Source: RPQJ01 sp963712815
Lineage (GTDB): Bacteria > Pseudomonadota > Gammaproteobacteria > Steroidobacterales > Steroidobacteraceae
DNA length: 64,000 bases
NCBI GenBank assembly: GCA_963712815.1
Contig: CAVQJL010000012.1
Coordinates: forward strand, 558,001-622,000
Direction: 5' to 3'
Shown here: piece by piece, positions 46,944 through 55,666 of the stretch
Layout: every line of letters begins with the position of its first letter
Numbering within the stretch: position 1 is the stretch's first letter
Notes under the pieces: generated by a model
Databases searched by the model: none
Seen by the model: the letters and a program-made list of their open reading frames with translations, nothing else
What the model was told of the DNA's origin: nothing
Program-made: the position numbers and the translations under genes

Positions 46944-48836
46944 ATGAGCCGTTACCACGAGCTGCACGCCCGTTCGATCAACGACCCGGACGGGTTCTGG
47001 CGCGAGCAGGCAATGCTGGTGGACTGGCACGCGCCGTTCACCGAAGTACTCGACTACTCGCGACCGCCGTTCGCCCGGTGGTTCGTGGGCGGCCGGATCA
47101 ACCTGTGCCACAACGCCGTCGATCGCCACCTGGCGGAACTCGGCGACTCACCCGCGCTGATCTACCTCTCGACGGAGACCGGCGAGGAGAAGACCTACAC
47201 CTTCCGGCAGCTCCATCGCGAGGTGAACCGCATGGCGGGGATCCTCGTGGGGCAAGGAGTCGGCAAGGGCGACCGCGTCCTGATCTACATGCCGATGATC
47301 GCCGAGGCGACGTTCGCGATGCTCGCCTGCGCCCGAATCGGTGCCATCCATTCGGTGGTGTTCGGCGGCTTCGCGTCGGTGAGCCTCGCCACGCGCATCG
47401 ACGACGCGAAGCCGAAGCTCATCGTGAGCGCAGACGCCGGCTCACGCGCCGGCAAGGCGGTGCCGTACAAGCACCTGCTCGACGAGGCCATCCGCCTCTC
47501 GAAGCACCCGCCTGACACGGTGCTGCTCGTGGACCGCGGCCTTGCCGAGATGAAGCGCGTCGAGGGGCGAGACGTCGATTACGCGAAGCTGCGCGCCGCG
47601 CACATGAACGACGAGGTGCCGTGCGAGTGGCTCGAGAGCTCCGAGCCGAGCTACGTCCTCTACACCAGCGGCACCACCGGCAAGCCCAAGGGCGTGCAGC
47701 GCGACACCGGCGGCTACGCCGTGGCCCTCGCCGCCTCGATGAAGCTCATCTACTGCGGCAACAAGGGCGAGACCTACTTCGCCACCAGCGACATCGGCTG
47801 GGTCGTGGGCCACAGCTACATCGTCTACGGCCCGCTGATCGCCGGTATGGCGACCATCATGTACGAAGGCACACCGATCCGGCCGGACGGCGGCATCTGG
47901 TGGAAGATCGTCGAGCAGTACAAGGTCACGACGATGTTCTCCGCGCCCACGGCCATCCGCGTGCTCAAGAAGCAGGACCCGGCATTCCTGCGCAAGTACG
48001 ACCTCTCCTCGCTGCGGCTGCTGTTCCTTGCCGGCGAGCCGCTCGACGAGCCGACGGCACGCTGGATCTCCGAGGGCCTCGGCAAGCCGGTGGTGGACAA
48101 CTACTGGCAGACCGAGACCGGCTGGCCGATCCTCGCCATCCAGCCCGGCATCGAGGCGTTGCCGGGCAAATTCGGTTCACCCGGCGTGCCCGTGTACGGC
48201 TACGACCTGCGCCTGTACGACGCGCTCACCGGCGAGGAAGTTGGCGAGGACACCAAGGGCGTGCTCGCCATTCGCGGCCCGCTGCCGCCGGGCTGCATGA
48301 CCACGGTGTGGGGCGACGACCAACGCTTCGTCGAGACCTACTGGAACAGCGTCCCCGGGCAGCAGGTGTACTCCACGTTCGACTGGGGCATCCGCGACCG
48401 GGACGGCTACTACTTCATCCTCGGGCGCACGGACGACGTGATCAACGTGGCGGGACACCGCCTTGGCACGCGCGAGATCGAGGAGTCAATCTCATCGCAC
48501 CCGAACATCGCCGAGGTCGCCGTCGTGGGCGTCCACGACCCGCTCAAGGGCCAGGTGGCGATGGCCTTCGCGATCGTCAAGGACTCGAGTCTCATCGACA
48601 CGCCCGCGAAGCGCCTCGCACACGAAGGCGACGTGATGAAGCTGGTGGACGGCCAGCTCGGCGCCGTGGCGCGGCCGGCCCGCGTGCATTTCGTGACAGC
48701 GCTGCCGAAGACGCGCTCGGGCAAGCTGCTGCGCCGCTCGATCCGCGCGCTGTGCGACGGCGAGGATCCGGGCGATCTCACCACGATCGAGGATCCCTCC
48801 GCCCTCGAGCAGATCGCCGCCGCCGTCAAGGGGTGA
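46944..48836 (+). CDS. prpE: Propionyl-CoA synthetase
   Basis: 630 residues, aligning closely with E. coli PrpE along its length: INDPDGFWREQAMLVDWHAP, FARWFVGGRINLCHNAVDRH, the AMP-binding motif YTSGTTGKPKGVQRDTGGYA, DNYWQTETGWPILAI and FDWGIRDRDGYYFILGRTDD. The acyl-AMP step lysine is Lys594 in PKTRSGKLLRRS, equivalent to the residue acylated by Pat and deacylated by sirtuin or AcuC enzymes (Lys592 in Salmonella). It activates propionate, and probably acetate less well, to the CoA thioester. No prpBCD genes follow. A strong terminator lies 66 bp after the stop. Confidence 0.93.
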   Translation: MSRYHELHARSINDPDGFWREQAMLVDWHAPFTEVLDYSRPPFARWFVGGRINLCHNAVDRHLAELGDSPALIYLSTETGEEKTYTFRQLHREVNRMAGILVGQGVGKGDRVLIYMPMIAEATFAMLACARIGAIHSVVFGGFASVSLATRIDDAKPKLIVSADAGSRAGKAVPYKHLLDEAIRLSKHPPDTVLLVDRGLAEMKRVEGRDVDYAKLRAAHMNDEVPCEWLESSEPSYVLYTSGTTGKPKGVQRDTGGYAVALAASMKLIYCGNKGETYFATSDIGWVVGHSYIVYGPLIAGMATIMYEGTPIRPDGGIWWKIVEQYKVTTMFSAPTAIRVLKKQDPAFLRKYDLSSLRLLFLAGEPLDEPTARWISEGLGKPVVDNYWQTETGWPILAIQPGIEALPGKFGSPGVPVYGYDLRLYDALTGEEVGEDTKGVLAIRGPLPPGCMTTVWGDDQRFVETYWNSVPGQQVYSTFDWGIRDRDGYYFILGRTDDVINVAGHRLGTREIEESISSHPNIAEVAVVGVHDPLKGQVAMAFAIVKDSSLIDTPAKRLAHEGDVMKLVDGQLGAVARPARVHFVTALPKTRSGKLLRRSIRALCDGEDPGDLTTIEDPSALEQIAAAVKG

Positions 48837-48901
48837 GCCACGGCACGGACCGTCTCGTTGAGGACGGCTCGGCGCACGTGGCAACCGCTACGCCCCCCTC
48901 C

Positions 48902-48935
48902 GCTTCGACGGCCGGTGATGACTGGCCGTCGAAGC
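48902..48935. terminator. Rho-independent terminator, probably bidirectional
   Basis: GCTTCGACGGCC / GGCCGTCGAAGC form a perfect 12-bp stem with a ten-base loop. It lies between the convergent prpE (plus) and SYLF-domain gene (minus) and can end both. T tracts are short on either side. Confidence 0.6.
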
Positions 48936-48978
48936 ACAGGGCTTTCAATCGAGTCGGACGGATTACCCGACGATCAAC

Positions 48979-49557
48979 TCACAGCTTCTTGAAGGAGAAC
49001 TTCGCGCCGGAGAGCACGGCCTCGTACATCAGGCCGCCCTTGACGATCGAGAACGGTGCGACACCCTTGTGGAAGCCTCCGGCCGTCGTCGCATCCTTCT
49101 TGCCGCCGCTGGCGCCGGCGGCCGCGCCGCCGGTGGTGGCTTCCGCAGATGCGGCAGCCGTGATCACGACGGCGCTCACGCCGGCCCCAAACTCGAAGTT
49201 GCCCGAGGAGAATTCATTGAAGGCACGCTCGTCCTCAAAGAAGAGGATCAAGCTGTATCCCTGCGCTCCGGCCTGCCAGCCGAAGCTCAGCTGGGTCATC
49301 TTGGACGTGCCAACCTGCTTGCCTTTGACGAAGACGCAGCCGGAGCCGTGGGCCCCGCCGATGCCGAAACCGGCCTTGCCGATGGTCGGATACACCGCGT
49401 AGCCATAGCTCTTGCCGAAGAAGGCTCCGCTTTCGCCGGCATTCTGGAACAGCTTGACGGTTTCAGCGCACTCTTTCGCGGAAGCGTCCGCGAAGGCCGC
49501 CGCGCCCGACAGTGACAGGACAGCGATTGATGCTAGCGTAACGAGAATTCGTTTCAT
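48979..49557 (-). CDS. SYLF (YSC84)-domain secreted protein
   Basis: 192 residues. Signal peptide ILVTLASIAVLSLSGAAAFA, then the lipid-binding SYLF domain: AKECAETVKLFQNAGESGAF, SYGYAVYPTIGKAGFGIGGA, FVKGKQVGTSKMTQLSFGWQ and FEFGAGVSAVVITAAAS. Bacterial members such as BPSL1445 are outer-membrane-associated lipoproteins, but no lipobox is seen here. ATG at 49557. It is convergent with prpE. Confidence 0.85.
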   Translation of the reverse strand: MKRILVTLASIAVLSLSGAAAFADASAKECAETVKLFQNAGESGAFFGKSYGYAVYPTIGKAGFGIGGAHGSGCVFVKGKQVGTSKMTQLSFGWQAGAQGYSLILFFEDERAFNEFSSGNFEFGAGVSAVVITAAASAEATTGGAAAGASGGKKDATTAGGFHKGVAPFSIVKGGLMYEAVLSGAKFSFKKL

Positions 49558-49661
49558 CTGGATCACCCCTGCGGAAAAAGTCGGCGTACGCGGCAATCAT
49601 AACGGACCGGCCCGTTGGTCGCGATTCGAGGATTAACGTATCCGGCGCCAGCGACGACGCG

Positions 49662-49826
49662 ACGGCGGAACATCGGGAACCACTTGCTGGACACCAGCAC
49701 GCGCTTGCAGCCGATGGTGTAATCGGACGTCAGGCGCCGGCGCAGCTCGGGTCCTGGACCGGCCGCAGGATGAAGAGGCGTGCGCGGTGCAGCTTGCGCC
49801 ACCACGGCCAGTGCGCGAAGCGCCGG
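49662..49826 (-). pseudogene. Fragment of a Baeyer-Villiger-type flavin monooxygenase
   Basis: Two stretches match the intact monooxygenase 2.4 kb away: 49662-49745 corresponds to 52009-52092 and encodes DYTIGCKRVLVSSKWFPMFR; 49778-49825 corresponds to about 52207-52260. The intervening ~115 bp of the parent is missing and no start or FAD motif is present. It is a truncated, deleted copy of this gene or of a close paralog. Downstream at 49845-49980 another short protein-like stretch (LRAAALPMFHAAGTTGEGFV) may be a further remnant. Confidence 0.75.
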
Positions 49827-49980
49827 TGACCGCTGGGGAGCACGTCAACGAAGCGCCCCCCGATCGTGCGACGCGTAGACGAACCCCTCGCCGGTGGTGC
49901 CGGCGGCGTGGAACATTGGTAGTGCCGCAGCGCGTAGCACTGCGTTCAGGCGGGCGGTGACGTCCAGAGCACGGGCAGGT

Positions 49981-50999
49981 TCACGTCGCGCTCTCCGCCG
50001 CAGAGGATGCTGCCTTGCCTTGCCGGCCACCCTCGGTTGGCGCGAACTCGCCGGCCACGAAAGTGACGATGCCGAAGAGCAACTGCTCGATCGGAAAAGC
50101 GGCGGGATCGGGTCGCGCCAGCAGCACCGGGTGCTCGACCTCCGTCGTCAAGGCGATGCCCCAGTGATCGGAGACCGCGTAACCGAGCAGCGTCGAGCCG
50201 GGAATGATCGCATCGGCAGCGACGACCTGCCCGTCGTTGCGCATCGCCGCGTCCGGCTGCAGGCTGGCCAGCACGTCACTGTCGCCCGGGGGACACTTGT
50301 CGGAGGGCAGCGACGCGACGAGCGCCCGGTACGCCGGTGCCGCCAGGTCCGCCAGCGGCGTCCCGAACACCGGGGTCGCAACACCCACGACCGCGTCGAT
50401 ACCGGTGGCCAGTTCGGGGTAATCGACCACGAAACGCAGGATGTCGAGACCGCCCTTGGAGTACCCGACGAGGATGACGAGGCGTCCGTCCTCCACCGGA
50501 TTGGTCAGCAGCGAGTCCGCGATCTGGCGCGCGTTGTGGCCGGTGCCCGAGCGGCCACCACCGTGACCGTGCGCACGCGAGCGCCGGACGCCTGCAGCCG
50601 ATCCGCAGCCGCGGCGAACGGCCTGGACCGTTCGCCGACGCACTCGCTGAAGGCGCCGGTCACGAGGATCAATTCGACGCGCCCCGGGGCCAGCGGCGTC
50701 ATCACGGCGGCCAGACCAGCGGCCGGCTCGTCCCGCAGGCGCCACAGCCAGCGATCGCACGATGCATCGTCCGACGACGCGACGAGCCCGGCACGCAGCG
50801 TGGAACAGAATGTCCCGCGAAACGCAGCACGCCGATCGAGCACGGCCGGCGCTGCGGCGACTGTCCTGAACTGCAGAGGTACGGCGGTGTTGTGCTCCAC
50901 CTCGGGCGTGGCGGCACAACCGCCGAGCGCCAGCAATGCGGCCGCCAGCAATCGGGGGCCAGCGGCCCCCGACCGGATCACGGCTGGTCTGCAGGGCAT
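49981..50999 (-). pseudogene. Lipoprotein alpha/beta hydrolase, frameshifted
   Basis: Two overlapping frames join to one protein. The N-terminal frame has a lipoprotein signal (LLAAALLALGGCAATP) and runs to ASGARVRTVTV; one missing G at about 50561-50566 is needed to continue as GGRSGTGHNARQIADSLL and VILVGYSKGGLDILRFV, which holds the nucleophile elbow GYSKG, and on to the stop at 49981. With the base restored it would have 339 residues. Probable esterase or lipase on the outer membrane. It lies directly behind a Baeyer-Villiger-type monooxygenase, whose ester products it could hydrolyse (inference). Starts at 50999 or 51032 are both possible. Confidence 0.7.
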
Positions 51000-51438
51000 C
51001 CGCGCAGACTCGATCCGGTACGATCGTCGCATCATAGGTGATAGTGCTAAAGCCACGATTCGTCTGGGTTCTGCAACGGCCCCGGGAATCCCCCAGCGCC
51101 CACGATCCCGCGCAGCGCTTCCAGCAGGTTATTTCCCGCAAAAGCCACCGAGCTGCTTTCGTTCCGGCGCTGCAGCTGGACGTCGGGGCTGCGCACCTGG
51201 GGGGACGTCAGTGTGGGTTCAGTGCGTGGCCCATGCACACGTCGGTGTTGATGCTGAACGCTTTGCCGGCGCCGCGAGCACGAGGCTCGACACGGCCGTC
51301 CAAGTCATCATCCGCAGATCCAACATTACAACTCCTCGACTACCGTGTGGGTTCAACGAAAGGCGCGCATTGATGCAGGGAGCGGCAAACCTAGACTGAC
51401 CGCGGCCCTGGGTCGCATGCAACACAGCATCGTGTTTC
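51000..51438. other. Region between hydrolase and monooxygenase genes
   Basis: Contains a possible decayed small secreted gene on the minus strand: MLDLRMMTWTAVSSLVLAA starts at about 51327, and one base later in frame GKAFSINTDVCMGHALNPH ends with a stop near 51217. Nothing else protein-like. It must also include the hydrolase promoter. Confidence 0.3.
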
Positions 51439-52929
51439 TCATCTGGTCACTCCGCGACGCATGAATCGATAGTGCTTTGCGCGTACCCCGCGTGTCGCCA
51501 GCCAGTATCGCCACGTGGACCACGGCCAGATCGTGAAGTTGCGGCCGTCGGCCGACTGGTACCAGCTCTTGCAGCCCGAGTTCCACACGGTACCCGCGAG
51601 CGCCTTCTGCACCCGCTCGTTGAAGCGCGCCTGCGCGGCCGCATCCACCACCAGCGCATCGTCACCGCGGGCCTTCAGCGCCCGCAGGCACTCGAGGATG
51701 TAGTGCACCTGGCACTCGATCATGAAGATGACCGAGTTGTGGCCGAGTCCCGTGTTGGGCCCGAGCAGCTGGTGCAGGTTAGGGTAGCCGCTCACCGAGA
51801 TGCCGTAGTAGGCCTCGGCACCGGCCTGCCAGTCCTGCGCCAGCTCGTGGCCGGGCAACCCGGTGACCGGGAAGTCACGCATGTAGATGCGCGGGTCGGT
51901 GACGAAGCCGGTGCCGAGGATGATGCAGTCCACCGGCCGCTCGACGCCGTCCTCGGTGACGATGCCGGACTCGGTGACCTCGCGGATGCCGGTCGTCACG
52001 AGTTCGACGTTCGACCGGCGGAACATCGGGAACCACTTGCTCGACACCAGCACGCGCTTGCAGCCGATGGTGTAGTCGGGCGTCAGCCGCCTGAGCAGTG
52101 CGGGATCCTCGACCTGCCGGCGAATGAAGAAGCGCGCATACGCCTCGAAGATCTTCGACAGCCCGGAGTGGAACACGGGCCACACCCGCGACTCGTTGGT
52201 CCAGTACAGGCGCGCGCGGTGCAGCTTGCGCCACCACGGCCAGCGCGCGAAGCGCCGCTTCGCCCCCTCCGAGTAAATGCGGGTATCTCGTGGGATGACC
52301 CAGGCGGCGGTGCGCTGGAAGACGTGCAGCCGCTCGACCAGCGGCGCGATCTCGGGGCAGTACTGGATGGCGCTGCCGCCGGTGCCGATCGAGGCGACGC
52401 GCTTGCCGGCGAGGTCGTAGCCGTGGTCCCAGCGCGCCGAGTGGAACACCTTGCCCTTGAAGCGCTCGAGGCCATCGATCTGCGGGAACTGAGGCACGTG
52501 CAGCGGGCCGGTGGCGAGCACGAGGTGGCGCGCGGCGAGCGTCGTGCCGTCCTTCAGCTGCACCGTCCAGCGCGCCGTCGCGACGTCGAAGCGGGCGCCG
52601 GCCACCTCCGTCCCGAAGCGAATGTACGGACGCAGGCCGTACTTCGACGTCGTGTCCAGGATGTACCGCTGGATCTCCCCCCAGCCCGCGTAACGCTGGC
52701 TCCAGTCCGGCTTGCCCTCGAAGGAGTAGGAGTACAGGTGCGACTGCACGTCGCACTCGGCACCGGGATACGTGTTGTCGCGCCAGGTGCCGCCCACCTC
52801 GTCGCCCTTCTCCAGCACCACGAAGTTGCGGATGCCGGCCTCCAGCAGCTTGACGGCCAGGCACAGACCGCCAAAGCCGGCGCCGACGATGGCGACGTCA
52901 ACCTGCTGCGAAGCGACCTCCCGGTGCAT
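51439..52929 (-). CDS. Flavin-containing Baeyer-Villiger-type monooxygenase
   Basis: 496 residues. FAD-binding motif VDVAIVGAGFGGLCLAVKLL, the sequence ATGPLHVPQFPQIDGLERFK, the Baeyer-Villiger fingerprint FKGKVFHSARWDH and NADPH motif VASIGTGGSAIQYCPEI. It would insert oxygen next to a ketone, giving an ester or lactone, using NADPH and O2. Similar enzymes serve cyclic ketone and steroid degradation. It is the intact parent of the fragment at 49.7 kb. Start ATG at 52929. No cognate transcription regulator is adjacent. Confidence 0.9.
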   Translation of the reverse strand: MHREVASQQVDVAIVGAGFGGLCLAVKLLEAGIRNFVVLEKGDEVGGTWRDNTYPGAECDVQSHLYSYSFEGKPDWSQRYAGWGEIQRYILDTTSKYGLRPYIRFGTEVAGARFDVATARWTVQLKDGTTLAARHLVLATGPLHVPQFPQIDGLERFKGKVFHSARWDHGYDLAGKRVASIGTGGSAIQYCPEIAPLVERLHVFQRTAAWVIPRDTRIYSEGAKRRFARWPWWRKLHRARLYWTNESRVWPVFHSGLSKIFEAYARFFIRRQVEDPALLRRLTPDYTIGCKRVLVSSKWFPMFRRSNVELVTTGIREVTESGIVTEDGVERPVDCIILGTGFVTDPRIYMRDFPVTGLPGHELAQDWQAGAEAYYGISVSGYPNLHQLLGPNTGLGHNSVIFMIECQVHYILECLRALKARGDDALVVDAAAQARFNERVQKALAGTVWNSGCKSWYQSADGRNFTIWPWSTWRYWLATRGVRAKHYRFMRRGVTR

Positions 52930-53159
52930 TGCGGCGATGATACGGGAACGTCGACGGGCGTCGACGGGATGCGCGGCGCCAAGTCAGGTGCCGGCCTGAT
53001 TCCCCGAGGGCGAGCATTGAGTCAAACGCCCCGGATGGATTGCACCTGCAGACGCCTACCGCTCCAGTCTCGCCTTACGTTACAGTCCTCCGGGTCATCC
53101 ACCAGGGGAGACGGGTCCCGCCGCCGCGGCGAAGTGGCCCGCACACGAAGGAGAAGTTC

Positions 53160-55557
53160 ATGCGCATCAAGTCCGTGTTCGTTGCGCTCTGCGCGGCGTC
53201 GGTGTCGTTCCTGTCGGCCGGATCCGTCCACGCGAAGACCTCCAAGCCCAGCTACAAGGCCCAGGTGCTGCGCACCAGCTACGGCATCCCGCACATCCAG
53301 GCCGCCAACTGGGGCAGCCTCGGCTACGGCTACGGCTACGCCTTCGCCGAGGACAACGTCTGCGTGATGGCGCGCGAGGTGCTGGCCGCCAACGGCACCC
53401 AGTCGCGCTACTTCGGCGGCGGCACGCTGAACTCCGATCGCGTGTACAAGATGGTCAACTCGGCAGCGCGCGTGAGCGCGGCCTGGGGCGTGCTCGACGC
53501 CGAGACCCGCGACCTGCTCACCGGCTACGCCGCCGGCTACAACCGCTATCTTCGTGACACGGACAGCTCAGCGCTTCCGGCCGACTGCCGCGACCAGCCC
53601 TGGGTGCAGCCCATCGCCGGCGAGGACGTGCTCAAGGTGCTGCGCAAGCTGCTGGTGCGCGCCGGCACCGGCAACTTCGTCGCTGCGCTCGTCGCCGCGA
53701 CGCCGCCGCCCGCCGTCGCCGCGCTGGGTGACGGGGTCTCCGCGGAGGCGACGCTCGCGACGGCGGTCACGACCGACGAAGCCCGCTCGGCCATCGACCC
53801 GGCCGAACTGCCCGACTTCAGCGTCGAGCGCTTCGGCAGCAACGCCGTCGGCCTCGGCCGCGACCTGACCGGCGGCGCCGGCGCCCTGCTCGGCAACCCG
53901 CACTTCCCCTGGTTCGGCATCGAGCGCTTCTACGCCGTGCACCTGACGATCCCCGGTCGCTACGACGTCATGGGCGCCTCGATCTTCGGCTTCCCGCTGG
54001 TCAACATCGGCTTCAACCGCAACGTCGCCTGGAGCCACACGGTCTCGACTGCTCGCCGCTTCGTGCTGCGCGAGCTCGCGATCGTGCCGACCAAGCCGAC
54101 CTCCTACGTGTACGACGGCCAGGTCGTCGACATGACGCCCGAGACAGTGACGGTGGACGTCCGGCAGGCCGACGGCAGCGTGCTCCCGTCGAGCCACACG
54201 TTCTGGATGACGCAGTTCGGCCCGGTGCTGGTACCGGCCGCGGTCGCTGCGTGGAGCCCGGTGCGCGCCTATGCCCTCACCGACATCAACCTCGAGAATG
54301 CACGGGCCTTCCGCCAGTACCGGGAGATGGGCACGGCCCGCAATCTCCACGAATTCACGGCGGTGCTGCGCAAGCACGCGGGGCTGCCGTGGGTGAACAC
54401 CATCGCCGCCGACAGCGCGGGCAACGCCTTCTACGGCGACATCGGCTCGATGCCGAACGCCTCGAACGCCAAGCTCGCCGCCTGCATCAAGCCCGGCATC
54501 TCGGCCGCGCTGGCGGCCGCGCGCCTGTACGCGCTCGACGGCTCGACGTCGGCCTGCGACCTCGGCACCGATGCCGACGCCCCCGAGCCCGGCATCTTCG
54601 GCGCCGGCAACATGCCCGGGCCTGATGCGCAGCGACTTCGTGCAGAACTCGAACGACAGCTACTGGCTGGCGAACCCGGACGCCCGCCTCGAGGGGTACT
54701 CGCAGATCATCGGCGTGGACGAGAATCGCCCGCAGAATTTCCGCACCCGCCTCGGCATCACGCAGATCCGCGACCGCCAGGCGGCTACGGACGGACTGCC
54801 CGGCCGCGGCTTCGACCGCCAGTGGCTGCAGGACGTGCTGTACGGCAACCGCCACTACAGCGCCGAGATCATGCTCGACGACGTCCTGACACTCTGCGCC
54901 GAGGAGAGCCCGGTCGTGATCGTCGGCGGTTCCCCGGTCGACGTCACCCAGGCCTGCAACGTGCTGGCGCAGCTGGGACCGTCGAAACCGGACGGACCAG
55001 CGTCGGCACGCACGTCTGGACCGAGCTCTGGCGGCGCGCCGCCTCGGCGCCCGGGCTGTATGCCGTGCCGTTCGATCCCGGCCGATCCGGTCAACACGCC
55101 GCGCGGCGTGAACCTTGGCGCCGTCGCGGTCCGCACGCGCGTGATGAGTGACCTCGGTGCGACGGTCAAGTACTTCGCCGACAACGCCATCCCGCTCGAC
55201 CGGCCGTGGGGCCTGGTGCACTTCGACACGCGCAACGGCGAGCAGATCCCGATCCATGGCGGCTCGGGCGGTCGGGCGTCTACAACGCGATGGCGGCCGT
55301 CCACGTTGATCCCGGGCGTCGGATCCACGCCGATCCTCGGCGGCTCGAGCTACATCCAGTCGGTGACGTTCCGCCCGAACGGACCGGACGCCCGCGCGGT
55401 CGTGACCTACTCGCAGTCCACCGACCCGGCGAACCCGCACTACGCCGACATGACCAAGCTCTTCTCGGAATACGGCTGGGTGACGATGCCCTTCGCCGAG
55501 GGCGACATCCGCCGTGATCCGAACCTGAAGGTTCTGAAGCTCAGCGAACGCAACTGA
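53160..55557 (+). pseudogene. Penicillin/acyl-homoserine-lactone acylase family gene with several frame breaks
   Basis: Ntn-hydrolase precursor. The start has a signal peptide (VALCAASVSFLSAGSVHA) and AAGGAGAAG as ribosome binding site. The alpha chain reads TSYGIPHIQAANWGSLGYGY; the beta chain begins at the nucleophile Ser in FGSNAVGLG. The frame changes near 54619 (extra G in a GGG run), 54973, 55078 (extra C), 55271 and 55313; between these the other frames carry clear coding sequence (SDFVQNSNDSYWLANPDARL; GTHVWTELWRRAASAPGLYA; GVYNAMAAVHVD). Restored, it would be about 798 residues, normal for PvdQ/QuiP-like acylases. So many compensating changes in well-conserved sequence look more like base-calling errors than natural decay. 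Confidence 0.8.
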
Positions 55558-55584
55558 GCGGCCGGGAAGACCGCGCGGCTGACG

Positions 55585-55611
55585 AAGGGCCCTCCACCCG
55601 GAGGGCCCTTT
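55585..55611. terminator. Rho-independent terminator between convergent genes
   Basis: AAGGGCCCTCC / GGAGGGCCCTT is a perfect 11-bp stem with an ACCC loop, followed by T on the plus strand and A-rich on the other side. It lies 28 bp after the acylase stop and 56 bp from the stop of the wax-ester synthase gene, so it can serve both. Confidence 0.8.
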
Positions 55612-55666
55612 CATCCCGGATCCACAATGCTGGACGGCGCAGGGCGACGCCCCCCGGAACTCGCCG

